Below, one piece after another: positions 31,880-42,981 of a stretch of DNA of 64,000 nt. Position 1 is the first letter of the stretch, and every line of letters begins with the position of its first letter. A program made the translations under genes and the position numbers. The DNA is from Lucinisca nassula (lineage: Eukaryota > Mollusca > Bivalvia > Lucinida > Lucinidae): NCBI GenBank assembly GCA_963580285.1, contig OY757023.1, positions 90,173,108 through 90,237,107 on the forward strand, read 5' to 3'. The notes below the pieces were generated by a model. That model did not search any database, was not told the DNA's origin, and saw only the letters and a program-made list of their open reading frames with translations.

Positions 31880-32045
31880 TGTCGACAGATGTAAATGTTA
31901 CTTTTGATGTCATCAAAACTTGTGCATGCTTTCAGTAATGTGCATTACTGGTTCATAGATATTCCAATTTCCTGTAGGTTCAGTGATGGATGCTGCATCT
32001 GATCAGTGCACTGGCACTTGAACAGTTGTATGGTGTATATATATC
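31880..32045. other. No feature recognised
   Basis: Unique-looking intron sequence before the rearranged mariner. Confidence 0.3.
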
Positions 32046-32114
32046 TACAAGGGTAGGCTGAAAAGTTTTGAGCCTGACCAAGAAGCAGGCATCGAAAAGC
32101 CATGAAATGTTGTA

Positions 32115-32292
32115 CAGTCCAACCTGTGTTAAGCAAGCACCTTAGGGATAATGAAAATGTGCTTGCTTAAGACAGGTGCTTGCTTAATACAGGTGAATTT
32201 TAATGCATTTGCCTTTTTCGGGAACTAAATGCCCGCTTGCTTAAGACATGTTGCTTGCTTAATAGAGGTGGCCACTAAGACAGGTTGGACTG
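32115..32292. mobile_element. 178-bp TA-flanked MITE nested in mariner
   Basis: Inverted ends CAGTCCAACCTGTGTTAAG / GACAGGTTGGACTG, TA on both sides (32113-32114; 32293-32294); interior has repeated TTGCTTAAGACA motifs. Absent from the opposite mariner arm, so it inserted after the rearrangement. Confidence 0.8.
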
Positions 32293-32407
32293 TATTCATT
32301 AAATCCAAACCTTTATTACTTGATTTGACTCAAATGAGTTCAAGTTTACCTGCATTAATGTAGAAATTCTAGACTTTAAAAATTGATACTAGCATGTTTT
32401 TGAGAAA

Positions 32408-32730
32408 ATGGACAAAATCTGGCATCGTGATGTCATCAAGTACCTCCATAAAAAGGGGTTAGCTCCTAAGGACATTCATGCCGATATGGTTGCCACATTA
32501 GGGGATGATGCTCCTTCGTATGCAACTGTGAAAAGGTGGGCAACAAATTTTAAGATGGGCAAGGACAGCCTTTAAGATGATGACTGGTGTGGACGACCCA
32601 CAACACCAACAACTGAGGAAACACTGTTGGCATCTCCCGTGAAAGAGTAGAGAACTTTCTACACAGTGAATTAGGAATGTAGAAGGTTTCCGCCAGATGG
32701 GTGCCACGGCTTTTGACACCTGACCAAAAG
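32408..32730 (+). pseudogene. mariner transposase N-terminal fragment (inverted duplicate)
   Basis: Encodes MDKIWHRDVIKYLHKKGLAP and ATVKRWATNFKMGKDS, then a stop, then CGRPTTPTTEET, a deletion, VGISRERVENFLHSELGM with another stop, and SARWVPRLLTPDQK. It matches the 5' part of the minus-strand transposase (33673 downward), is more decayed than it, and is joined to that gene's 3' part near 32730. Confidence 0.8.
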
Positions 32731-33673
32731 TCCTCCACAGCAGCTATCACCTCCTCGTCTGACCGATAATGCTGCCCAGCCAAGTGCTTTTTCATGTTTG
32801 GAAACAGGAAATAATCTGATGGAGCTAGATCAGGTGAATACGGAGGGTGATCGACAAGTGTGAAGCCACAGTCATGCACAGCAGCCAATTTGACAACCGA
32901 TTTATGAGCAGGCGCATTGTCCTGATGGAACAAGACCCCTTTTGTCAATTTTCCAGGTTGTTTAGCTTTAATTGCTTTTCGCATTGTTTTAGTAGATCTG
33001 CATAATACTCCCCATTAATTGTTCTGCCCTTTTGAAGGTAATCTATGAATATTATACCCTTGGCATCCCAGAACGCTGATGCCATCACCTTCCCTGCAGA
33101 GGAGATGACCTTTGCCTTCTTTGGAGGGGGTGAGCCAGGGTGCTTCCCTTGCATGGATTGTCTTTTGATCTCTAGCTCAAAGTGATGAACCCAACACTCA
33201 CCTTGAGTGACAAAACGGTCAAGAAAACCATCTTGGTCTGTTTCAAAAATAGCCAAGTTGGCTTGTGACTGGTTCAGTCTGGTCAACTTTTGGTCAGGCG
33301 TCAAAAGCCATGGCACCCATCTGGCCGAAACCTTCGACATTCCTAATTTACTGTGTAGAATGTTCTCTACTTGTTCATGGGAGATGCCAACAGTGTTAGC
33401 TAACTGATTCACAGTTAAACGCCTGTCATCCATCACGGCCCTGTGCACTTGGCTGATGGTTTCCTCAGTTGTTGGCGTTGTGGGTCGTCCACACTGGTCA
33501 TCATCTTCAAGGCTGTCCTTGCCCATCTTAAAATTTGCTGCCCACCTTTTCACGGTTGCATACGAAGGAGCATCATCCCCTAATGTGGCAACCATATCGG
33601 CATGAATGTCCTTAGGAGCTAACCCCGTTTTATGGAGGTACTTGATGACACCACGATGCCAGATTTTGTCCAT
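32731..33673 (-). pseudogene. mariner transposase pseudogene (DD34D type)
   Basis: Start MDKIWHRGVIKYLHK at 33673. N-terminal HTH region (APSYATVKRWAANFKMGKD; LTVNQLANTVGISHEQVEN), linker RWVPWLLTPDQK, catalytic core with VHHFELE, FHQDNAPAHKS (second Asp) and HPPYSPDLAPSDYFLFP (third Asp, exactly 34 residues on). The first catalytic site reads TQGECW where the family has an Asp before ECW, and a frameshift near 32950-32985 splits the frame. The C-terminal end after AAVEDF is replaced by the inverted fragment. Inactive. Confidence 0.88.
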
Positions 33674-33923
33674 TTTCTCAAAAATGTGCTAGTATCAATT
33701 TTCAAAGTCTAGAATTTCTACTTTATTGCAGGTAAACTTGAACTCATTTGAGTCAAATCAAGTAATAAAGGTTTGGATTTAATGAATACAAAATTTCATG
33801 GCTGTTCGATGCCTGCTTCTTGGTCAGGCTCAGAACTTTTCAGCCTATCCTCGTAGTTACATAAAAGATATGAAGCAATTATTAATATTTATTTTCAGAT
33901 TTATTTTAAGTGTCAAGATGTAC

Positions 33924-34201
33924 CATTATGATAACACACCCGTGTGTTAAAGTTCATTTTCACATTTCTAAAATGGCTACTTTTCCAATGAAAGTCCATG
34001 ATAATTTTTTTATTTATAGTGTAAATATAAGTTGTGGATGCTCCTTAGAACTGCCTCATTGAGGCAGTTCTATCTAGTACCCAAACCCTATGTCTTGGAG
34101 CAGAAATAGGTAAGACACTGTTTACCCCTGTAAACACCAGTTTTCTCCATATTAAGTGGGGTGTAGGTGGATGTTCATTTCACAGACTTGTTCGCGTGAT
34201 G
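33924..34201. mobile_element. MITE family D, full-length copy
   Basis: CATTATGATAACACACCCGTG ... CAGACTTGTTCGCGTGATG; hairpin TTAGAACTGCCTCATTGAGG and complement at about 34046-34078; TATTAAGTGGGGTG module. Confidence 0.7.
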
Positions 34202-34217
34202 ATATTTGCATTCATCT

Positions 34218-34605
34218 TTAACCTTTTTGTACCAAATGGAATCTTACTCCTTAGATACAGCAGGAGTCCATTTTTGTCGCGCCTGCTATTAGCATGGCGC
34301 GATATAGGCGCCCGGTTTTCCGTCCGTTCGTTCGTCCGTTCATCCGTCCGTTCGTCAAGGCGTCAACATTTGCGACCACCCTAGCGTTCACCCTAATGGT
34401 CAAGTTTACCACAGCCGCGACATAGCCTTCGGCGGAATTCTTGTAAAATTTAGGCCTGACAGGATGTGTTTTCTTCAGAATTTATTTGGAAAATGGCTTA
34501 ACTTTTTGCAAACAATGTAGGCCTTGAACAGATGCTGCATTTTGATCTGGGCCTGCACTGTTTGCCAATTACCCATTTTGGGCCTTCTGGTACTAAATGG
34601 GTTAA
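34218..34605. mobile_element. MITE family B, copy 7, with nested hairpin element
   Basis: TTAA at 34218-34221 and 34602-34605. ACCTTTTTGTACCAAATGG ... GGTACTAAATGGG. Interrupted at 34276-34444 by a small Helentron-like element; palindrome decayed. Confidence 0.65.
34276..34444 (+). mobile_element. Short Helentron-like element (CGCGCCTGC family)
   Basis: Head palindrome CGCGCCTGCTATTAGCATGG CGCG, linker of repeated GTCCGTTCGTCCGTTC, almost no core, and 3' end CCGCGACATAGCCTTCGGCGG then CTTG/T. A longer relative's 3' end (AGGCGCGACATAGCCTTCGG...CTTG) lies at 42308-42331. Confidence 0.65.
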
Positions 34606-34689
34606 AATGCCCATATTGGGACATAAAAATTGAAACAGTCCAATCTCAATTAGACAAGGCAATTTTTATGGTTTTCTTTCAATTGCTGC

Positions 34690-34881
34690 AGTCTGTTTAG
34701 CTCTTTTTGGTATGATAATATCTCGAGCAAGTTTGACTTTCAGGGTCCTGATGTCAAGGTCTCTGTGGCTATTTTTAGAAAAACTTTGTCATCGCTCTAG
34801 CACCTAAGTTGATTGATGGATTTTAATGTAACTTCACACAAATGTTGGGTATGATAATATCTCAGGCAAATTCTGGGCTCA
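34690..34881 (+). repeat. Tandem-module fragment split by the minisatellite element
   Basis: One or two ~150-bp modules of the family at 11820 (ATCTCGAGCAAGTTTGAC; CTCTGTGGCTATTTTTAG) stop at CTGGGCTCA (34881) and resume at 41123 with CAGTGTCAAGGTCATTGTGG, so they are the target of the 6.2-kb insertion. Confidence 0.65.
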
Positions 34882-35139
34882 CCCATACAGAAAAATACTG
34901 GGAGCTGCCCACTACAGCTGCCTATAGGCAGCCCATGGGAAATGCAAAAGGCTGCCTATGGGAAATTTGCCGTGCAAATTTTGAGTGGCCTACTCTTTAT
35001 ATGGAGTAGGCAGCTAATAGACAATTACCAAAAATGTAGGGGCTACCTGTAGGCTCCCTATACGCAGCCCATATGCCCAGTAGGCAGCGAACAAATCTTG
35101 GAATGGAGCTGCCCATTCTGCCTACAGAGCAGCATACTC

Positions 35140-38100
35140 TGCCTATTGAGCTGCCTACTGTCTATTGAGCTGCCTACTCTGTCTATTGAGCTGCCTACTC
35201 TGCCTATTGAGCTGCCTAATCTGTCTATTGAGCTGCCTACTCTGCCTATTGAGCTGCCTACTCTGTCTATTGAGCTGCCTACTCTGTCTATTGAGCTGCC
35301 TACTCTGCCTATAGAGCTGCCTACTCTGCCTATTGAGCTGCCTACTCTGTCTATTAAGCTGCCTACTCTGTCTATTGAGCTGCCTACTCTGCCTATTGAG
35401 CTGCCTACTCTGCCTATTGAGCTGCCTACTCTGTCTCTTGAGATGCCTATTCTGTCTATTGAGCTGCCTACTCTGCCTATTGAGCTGCCTACTCTGCCTA
35501 TTGAGCTGCCTACTCTGTCTATTGAGTTGCCTACTCTGTCTATTGAGTTGCATACTTTCCCTATTTAGCTGCCTACTCTGTCTATTGAGTTGCCTACTCT
35601 GTCTATTGAGTTGCATACTTTCCCTATTAAGCTGCCTACTCTGTCTATTGAGCTGCCTACTCTGCCTATTGAGCTGCCTACTCTGCCTATTGAGCTGCCT
35701 ACTCTGCCTATTGAGCTGCCTACTCTGTCTCTTGAGATGCCTACTCTGTCTATTGAGCTGCCTACTCTGCCTATAGAGCTGCCTACTCTGTCTATTGAGC
35801 TGCCTACTCTGTCTATTGAGCTGCCTACTCTGTCTATTGAGCTGCCTACTCTGCCTCTTGAGCTGCCTACTCTGCCTATTGAGCTGCCTACTCTGTCTAT
35901 TGAGCTGCCTACTCTGTCTATTGAGCTGCCTACTCTGCCTATTGAGCTGCCTACTCTGCCTATTGAGCTGCCTACTCTGTCTCTTGAGATGCCTACTCTG
36001 TCTATTGAGCTGCCTACTCTGCCTATTGAGCTGCCTACTCTGCCTATTGAGCTGCCTACTCTGCCTATTGAGCTGCCTACTCTGCCTATTGAGCTGCCTA
36101 CTCTGTCTATTGAGCTGCCTACTTTGTCTATTGAGTTGCCTACTTTCCCTATTGAGCTGCCTGCTCTGTCTATTGAGCTGCCTACTCTGCCTCTTGAGCT
36201 GCCTACTCTGTCTCTTGAGCTGCCTACTCTGCCTATAGAGCTGCCTACTCTGTCTATTGAGCTGCCTACTCTGTCTATTGAGCTGCCTACTTTGTCTATT
36301 GAGTTGCCTACTTTCCCTATTGAGCTGCCTACTCTGTCTATTGAGCTGCCTACTCTGCCTCTTGAGCTGCCTACTCTGTCTCTTGAGCTGCCTACTCTGC
36401 CTCTTGAGCTGCCTACTCTGTCTATTGAGCTGCCTACTCTGTCTATTGAGTTGCCTACTCTGTCTATTGAGTTGCATACTTTCCCTATTTAGCTGCCTAC
36501 TCTGTCTATTGAGCTGCCTACTCTGTCTATTGAGCTGCCTACTCTGTCTATTGAGCTGCCTACTTTGTCTATTGAGTTGCATACTTTCCCTATTGAGCTG
36601 CCTACTCTGTCTATTGAGCTGCCTACTCTGCCTCTTGAGCTGCCTACTCTGTCTCTTGAGCTGCCTACTCTGCCTATAGAGCTGCCTACTCTGTCTATTG
36701 AGCTGCCTACTCTGCCTATTGAGCTGCCTACTCTGCCTATTGAGCTGCCTACTTTGTCTATTGAGCTGCCTACTCTGTCTATTGAGCTGCCTACTCTGTC
36801 TATTGAGCTGCCTACTCTGTCTATTGAGCTGCCTACTCTGTCTATTGAGCTGCCTACTCTGCCTATTGAGCTGCCTACTCTGCCTATTGAGCTGCCTACT
36901 CTGCCTATTGAGTTGCCTACTCTGCCTATTGAGCTGCCTACTCTGCCTATTGAGCTGCCTACTCTGCCTATTGAGCTGCCTACTCTGTCTATTGAGCTGC
37001 CTACTTTGTCTATTGAGTTGCCTACTTTCCCTATTGAGTTGCCTACTTTGCCTATTGAGCTGCCTACTCTGTCTATTAAGCTGCCTACTCTGTCTATTGA
37101 GCTGCCTACTCTGTCTATTGAGCTGCCTACTTTCCCTATTGAGTTGCCTACTTTGCCTATTGAGCTGCCTACTCTGTCTATTAAGCTGCCTACTCTGTCT
37201 ATTGAGCTGCCTACTCTGTCTATTGAGCTGCCTACTTTCCCTATTGAGTTGCCTACTCTGCCTATTGAGCTGCCTACTCTGTCTATTGAGCTGCCTACTC
37301 TGTCTATTGAGCTGCCTACTCTGTCTATTGAGCTGCCTACTCTGTCTATTGAGCTGCCTACTCTGCCTCTTGAGCTGCCTACTCTGCCTATTGAGCTGCC
37401 TACTCTGCCTATTGAGCTGCCTACTCTGTCTATTGAGCTGCCTACTTTGTCTATTGAGTTGCCTACTTTCCCTATTGAGTTGCCTACTTTGCCTATTGAG
37501 CTGCCTACTCTGTCTATTAAGCTGCCTACTCTGTCTATTGAGCTGCCTACTCTGTCTATTGAGCTGCCTACTTTCCCTATTGAGTTGCCTACTTTGCCTA
37601 TTGAGCTGCCTACTCTGTCTATTAAGCTGCCTACTCTGTCTATTGAGCTTTCTACTCTGTCTATTGAGCTGCCTACTTTCCTAATTGAGTTGCCTACTTT
37701 GCCTATTGAGCTGCCTACTCTGTCTATTGAGCTGCCTACTCTGTCTATTGAGCTGCCTACTCTGTCTATTGAGCTGCCTACTCTGTCTATTGAGCTGCCT
37801 ACTCTGTCTATTGAGCTGCCTACTCTGTCTATTGAGCTGCCTACTCTGTCTATTGAGCTGCCTACTCTGTCTATTGAGCTGCCTACTCTGTCTATTGAGC
37901 TGCCTACTCTGTCTATTGAGCTGCCTACTCTGCCTATTTAGCTGCCTACTCTGTCTATTGAGCTGCCTATTGAGCTGCCTACTCTGCCTATTGAGCTCCC
38001 TACTCTGTCTATTGAGCTGCCTACTCTGCCTATTGAGCTGCCTACTCTGTCTATTGAGCTGCCTTCTCTGCCTATTGAGCTGCCTACTCTGCCTATTGAG

Positions 38101-40312
38101 CTGCCTACTCTGCCTGCTGAGCTGCCAACTGAGAGCTGCCTACTCTGCCTGCTAAGCTGCCAACTGAGAGCTGCCAACTGAGAGCTGCCTACTTTGTCTA
38201 TTGAGTTGCCTACTTTCCCTATTGAGCTGCCTACTCTGCCTATTGAGTTGCCTACTTTCCCTATTGAGTTGCCTACTTTCCCCATTGAGCTGCCTACTCT
38301 GCCTATTGAGCTGCCTACTCTGTCTATTGAGCTGCCTACTCTGCCTATTGAGCTGCCTACTTTCCCTATTGAGCTGCCTACTCTGCCTATTGAGTTGCCT
38401 ACTTTCCCTATTGAGTTGCCTACTTTCCCTATTGAGCTGCCTACTCTGCCTATTGAGCTGCCTACTTTCCCTATTGAGCTGCCTACTCTGCCTATTGAGT
38501 TGCCTACTTTCCCTATTGAGTTGCCTACTTTCCCTATTGAGCTGCCTACTTTCCCTATAGAGCTGCCTACTCTGCCTATTGAGCTGCCTACTCTGTCTAT
38601 TGAGCTGCATACTCTGTCTATTGAGCTGCCTACTCTGCCTATTGAGCTGCCTACAGCTGCCTATTGAGCTGCCTTCTCTGTCTATTGAGCTGCCTACTCT
38701 GTCTATTGAGCTGCCTACTCTGCCCATTGAGCTGCCTACTCTGCCTACTGAGCTGCCTACTCTGTCTATTGAGCTGCCTACTCTGCCTATTGAGCTGCCT
38801 ACTCTGTCTATTGAGCTGCCTACTCTGTCTATTGAGCTGCCTACTCTGTCTATTGAGCTGCCTACTCTGTCTATTGAGCTGCCTACTCTGCCTATTGAGT
38901 TGCCTACTTTCCCTATTGAGTTGCCTACTTTGCCTATTGAGCTGCCTACTCTGTCTATTGAGTTGCCTACTTTGCCTATTGAGCTGCCTACTCTGCCTAT
39001 TGAGTTGCCTGCTTTCCCTATTGAGCTGCCTACTCTGTCTATTGAGCTGCCTAATCCGTCTATTGAGCTGCCTACTCTGTCTATTGAGCTGCCTACTCTG
39101 TCTATTGAGCTGCCTACTCTGCCTATTGAGCTGCCTACTCTGTCTATCGAGCTGCCTACTCTGTCTATTGAGCTGCCTACTCTGTCTATTGAGCTGCCTA
39201 CTCTGTCTATTGAGCTGCCTACTCTGTCTATTGAGCTGCCTACTCTGCCTATTGAGCTGCCTACTCTGTCTATTGAGCTGCCTACTTTGCCTATTGAGCT
39301 GCCTACTCTGTCTATTGAGCTGCCTACTTTGTCTATTGAGTTGCCTACTCTGCCTATTGAGCTGCCTACTCTGTCTATTTAGCTGCCTACTCTGTCTATT
39401 GAGCTGCCTACTCTGTCTATTGAGCTGCCTACTTTGCCTATTGAGCTGCCTACTCTGTCTATTGAGCTGCCTACTCTGTCTATTGAGCTGCCTACTCTGT
39501 CTATTGAGCTGCCTACTCTGTCTATTGAGCTGCCTACTCTGTCTATTGAGCTGCCTACTCTGCCTATTGAGCTGCCTACTCTGTCTATTGAGCTGCCAAC
39601 TCTGTCTATTGAGTTGCTTACTTTCCCTATTGAGTTGCCTACTTTGCCTATTGAGCTGCCTACTCTGTCTATTGAGCTGCCTACTCTGTCTATTGAGCTG
39701 CCTACTCTGTCTATTGAGCTGCCTACTTTCCCTATTGAGTTGCCTACTTTGCCTATTGAGCTGCCTACTCTGTCTATTGAGCTGCCTACTCTGTCTATTG
39801 AGCTGCCTAATCTGTCTATTGAGCTGCCTACTCTGTCTATTGAGCTGCCTACTCTGTCTATTGAGCTGCCTACTCTGCCTATTGAGCTGCCTACTCTGTC
39901 TATTGAGCTGCCTACTCTGTCTATTGAGCTGCCTACTCTGCCTATTGAGCTGCTTACTCTGCCTATTGAGCTGCCTACTCTGCCTATTGAGCTGCCTACT
40001 CTGCCTATTTAGCTGCCTACTCTGTCTATTGAGCTGCCTACTCTGCCTATTGAGCTGCCTACTCTGCCTATTTAGCTGCCTACTCTGCCTATTGAGCTGC
40101 CTACTCTGCCTATTGAGCTGCCTACTCTGTCTATTGAGCTGCCTACTCTGTCTATTGAGCTGCCTATTGAGCTGCCTACTCTGTCTATTGAGTTGCCTAC
40201 TTTCCCTATTGAGTTGCCTACTTTGCCTATTGAGCTGCCTACTCTGCCTATTGAGCTGCCTACTCTGCCTTTTGAGCTGCCTACTCTGCCTATTTAGCTG
40301 CCTGCTCTGCCT
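35140..40312. repeat. 21-bp minisatellite array, about 245 units
   Basis: Consensus GAGCTGCCTACTCTGTCTAT T, with frequent variants in the last ten positions (CTGCCTATT, TTTCCCTATT, TTTGCCTATT, CTGCCTCTT) and GAGTTG or GAGATG heads. Since 21 is divisible by three, several frames on both strands stay open for up to 567 codons (ELPTLSI and CLLCLLS on +, QLNRQSR on -). Period slips occur near 37966, 38110-38190, 38650 and 40155. No start context, splice signals or composition argue for a gene. Confidence 0.95.
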
Positions 40313-40319
40313 ACTGCCT

Positions 40320-40840
40320 TTTCATTGGCTACTCACTTGCCTAGCTGGGCCGGGCAGGGAAGTGTAGGGCAGTCGGCAATGCACTGAGAAGGCAGAGGTT
40401 GCAGGTACGAGGCTTGTCTAAGCTTGCCCAAGAACAGTGTGGTTAGGTTAAATAACCGCACTTGACATAATCTTTATCTGTGTTGAAACTTAAATTTCAG
40501 GTTGATAATTCAAGCAATAAGCATAACACCATCATGTAAAAACCTCTATATACATGCATAAGGCAAACTGATCTATATATCTTAATATATAATCAGTAGT
40601 ACACCAGGTTTACATATTTATGGCATCAACTTGCTTTAATATTTAACCAAAAAAGCATTTAATTAAGTGAATTAGACCCTTTCTTATATACCAACAAGCA
40701 TAGTAGTTATCTTCACTAATAAACTAACAAGTAGTCTACTTAGATTCATTGAAATAATTTTTGTTTTATAAATGCGCACTTCCAAATCTTAGCAATTTTG
40801 GCTATATTGTCCTGCCAATTTCACCAGACAAAGGATTTAT
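40320..40840. other. No gene; decayed SINE-like fragment
   Basis: GTGTAGGGCAGTCGGCAATG and CTTGCCCAAGAACAGTGTGG resemble the S1 3' half; the rest is AT-rich and featureless. Confidence 0.35.
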
Positions 40841-41195
40841 GTCTAAATGGAGCTGCCTGTAGTGCTTATTGCAGAAAATAAAATAGGTTTGAGTTCCCTA
40901 CTCTGCCTACAATGAAAAATAAATTAAGTAGGAGCTGCCTACCCTGCCTACTGAAGAAAGTAAAGTAACCTGGAGTGGCCTACTCTGTAGGCTACCTATA
41001 AGCAGCGAAAAGAGCAACAACTAGGCAGCCCTTGCCTACTGGAAATTCCTACAGATTTTAAGTAAAACAGTAGGCTTCCTGTAGGCAATCCATAGGCAGC
41101 CTATTTTTCTTTTTTATATGGGCAGTGTCAAGGTCATTGTGGCTATATTTCGAAAGACTTCGTGATTGCTCTAGGATGTAACTTCATACAAATAA

Positions 41196-41288
41196 TGTAG
41201 CTCAGTCAGATGCGCGTCTGACTGGTGATCAGGAGGACAAGGGGTTCGAAACAGTAGGCTTCCTGTAGGCAATCCATAGGCAGCCTAT
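41196..41288 (+). repeat. SINE S1 head fragment and duplicated element end
   Basis: GTAGCTCAGTCAGATGCGCG through AAGGGGTTCGAAA (41199-41250) is the S1 tRNA-like head. It is joined directly to CAGTAGGCTTCCTGTAGG ... GGCAGCCTATTT (41249-41290), an exact second copy of the 40 bp at 41068-41107 inside the minisatellite element. Confidence 0.65.
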
Positions 41289-41290
41289 TT

Positions 41291-42430
41291 ATGCCCCCAA
41301 CTTTAAAAAAGTTGGGGGGCATATTGCTTCTGGCTTGTCCGTCCGTTCGTCCGTTAGTCCGTTCGTACGTCACGCTTTCTTGTGCATAGCATATCTTTAG
41401 AACCGTGTATGCTAGTGTTTTGAAATTTCATATATGGGTTCCTCATGAAAAAATAGTTGACCCGTATTTTTTTTCTTGTCCAAATTATCTCCCCTTCTTG
41501 AATTATTTCCCCTTTAATTAAATAACATAGAATTCTCGTTAGCAAGATATCTCAAAAAGTATTTGAGCTACAGCCTTGATATTTGGTATAGTGATTGGGA
41601 CTAAGGAGGAGATTACCTGATTAAATTTTCAACCAATTCTATAAAATTTTGTTAGAGTTATGGCCCTTTGTAATTTTTTGCCACTCAATTGTGTTGCTTT
41701 CTGGTGCATAGCATATCTTTAGAACCGTGTATGCTAGTGTTTTGAAATTTCATATATGGGTTCCTCATGAAAAAATAGTTGACCCGTATTTTTTTTCTTG
41801 TCCAAATTATCTCCCCTTCTTGAATTATTTCCCCTTTAATTAAATAACATAGAATTCTCGTTAGCAAGATATCTCAAAAAGTATTTGAGCTACAGCCTTG
41901 ATATTTGGTATAGTGATTGGGACTAAGGAGGAGACTACCTGATTAAATTTTCAACCAATTCGATAAAATTTTGTTAGAGTTATGGCCCTTTGTAATTTTT
42001 TGCTACTCAATTGTGTTGCTTTCTGGTGCATAGCATATCTTCAGAACCGTGTATGCTAGTGTTTTGAAATTTCATATATGAGTTCCTCATGAAAAAATAG
42101 TTGACCCGTATTTTTTTTCTTGTCCAAATTATCTCCCCTTCTTGAATTATTTCCCCTTTAATTAAAAAACATAGAATTCTCGTTAAGAGTTTCATTGATG
42201 ATACTTGGTACATGCTTGGAACTAGGAGTGAAATTTTTATGCAGGCATCCATGTTTGACCTTGACCTAGATTTCATGGTTTGGTGACTTTGCGCCTCCAC
42301 AGGCGCGACATAGCCTTCGGGGGAATTCTTGTTGTATGTTTTTGAGTCTTTAACAATATTTGTTGAATATTTTGCCATCTAAGGACAAGCAAAGGTTGGG
42401 GGCATTGTGTTTTACAAACACCATTTCTAG
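41291..42430 (+). mobile_element. Helentron-like element, ATGCCCCCAAC family
   Basis: Head palindrome ATGCCCCCAACTTT aaaa AAGTTGGGGGGCAT (41291-41322), GTCCGTCCGTTCGTCCG linker, three ~325-bp modules (each with AGAACCGTGTATGCTAGTG and CAAATTATCTCCCCTTC; 41385, 41705, 42027), 3' inverse GGTTGGGGGCAT, hairpin GTGTTT tac AAACAC (42407-42421) and CTAG/T (42427-42430). The end of a second family (CTTG at 42328-42331) is nested near the 3' end. Confidence 0.7.
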
Positions 42431-42431
42431 T

Positions 42432-42980
42432 TTTCTTCTTTATCTGTGTTGAAACTTAAATATCAAAATTTTACTGTAAGTTGTTGCAACTTTTAGGATA
42501 TTTACGTGTTTCTCTTGAACTGCCGAGTTTTGGGTGCAGAATTTCTTAAATGTTTTGAGTATTATGACTGCTTTGCAAGGAGATCCTGTAGTTTATCGGT
42601 AGATGTTATCACGGTTTATCAGCATTGCGGTGTCAAAATTACCTCACATTACCTCATATTTGCAGTCTGCAGAGAGGTTTAATGTAGATTTCCAAATCTC
42701 AAATGTGCATGTTTATTGAAAATAATCTTGAGTGGCATGGCTTTCGAATTAAAATACTTTATCAGAATTTCCTGTCAATCTGTTGATTTCTGTATCAACA
42801 GTGGTTCTGTAATATTGGGAGTTTGGTATGTTTGGATGATGGGGGTGTCTGATTGAATCATTAGCTTCATTAATATTACCTAAGCCACCTAGTATCATGT
42901 CTCTAGCAGTTATTTAACGATATTTATTTCAGATAAAAATTCCAGGCAAAAACATTTCCTGGAGTTTCTTTGGCATTCCT
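42432..42980. other. No gene recognised
   Basis: AT-rich, unique-looking intron sequence. Confidence 0.35.
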
Positions 42981-42981
42981 T

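Larger units (their letters stand above)
32048..33853. mobile_element. Rearranged mariner element with two 5' ends
   Basis: Ends CAAGGGTAGGCTGAAAAG (32048) and inverse ...CTTTTCAGCCTATCCTCG (33853), flanked by TA on both sides (32046-32047; 33854-33855). The right arm is the 5' end of a minus-strand mariner. The left arm (32048-32730, minus a nested MITE) is a second copy of the same 5' end in inverted orientation, so the true 3' end is absent. The inverted arms are about 500 bp long. Confidence 0.8.
34882..41122. mobile_element. 6.2-kb inverted-repeat-bounded element filled by a 21-bp minisatellite
   Basis: Starts CCCATACAGAAAAATA and ends with the inverse TATTTTTCTTTTTTATATGGG. The subterminal 200 bp on each side carry many copies of GCTGCCTA / TAGGCAGC in both orientations; between them is a 5.2-kb minisatellite built from the same motif, and 40320-41050 contains an AT-rich stretch and a decayed SINE-like piece. 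It interrupts a known repeat module cleanly. No transposase. Likely a non-autonomous DNA transposon; superfamily unassigned. Confidence 0.6.

Noticed and set aside
22458..33673. Active mariner transposases
   Set aside because: Both copies have frameshifts; one lost the third catalytic Asp from frame and the other lacks the first Asp and its native C-terminus.
35140..40312. CRISPR-like or spacer array
   Set aside because: Units are contiguous with no spacers, the DNA is eukaryotic, and no Cas genes are present.
35098..40367. Long open frames of ELPTLSI, CLLCLLS and QLNRQSR repeats as structural or membrane proteins
   Set aside because: They arise from a frame-preserving 21-bp repeat, exist in several frames and both strands at once, and lack flanking coding sequence, start context and splice sites.
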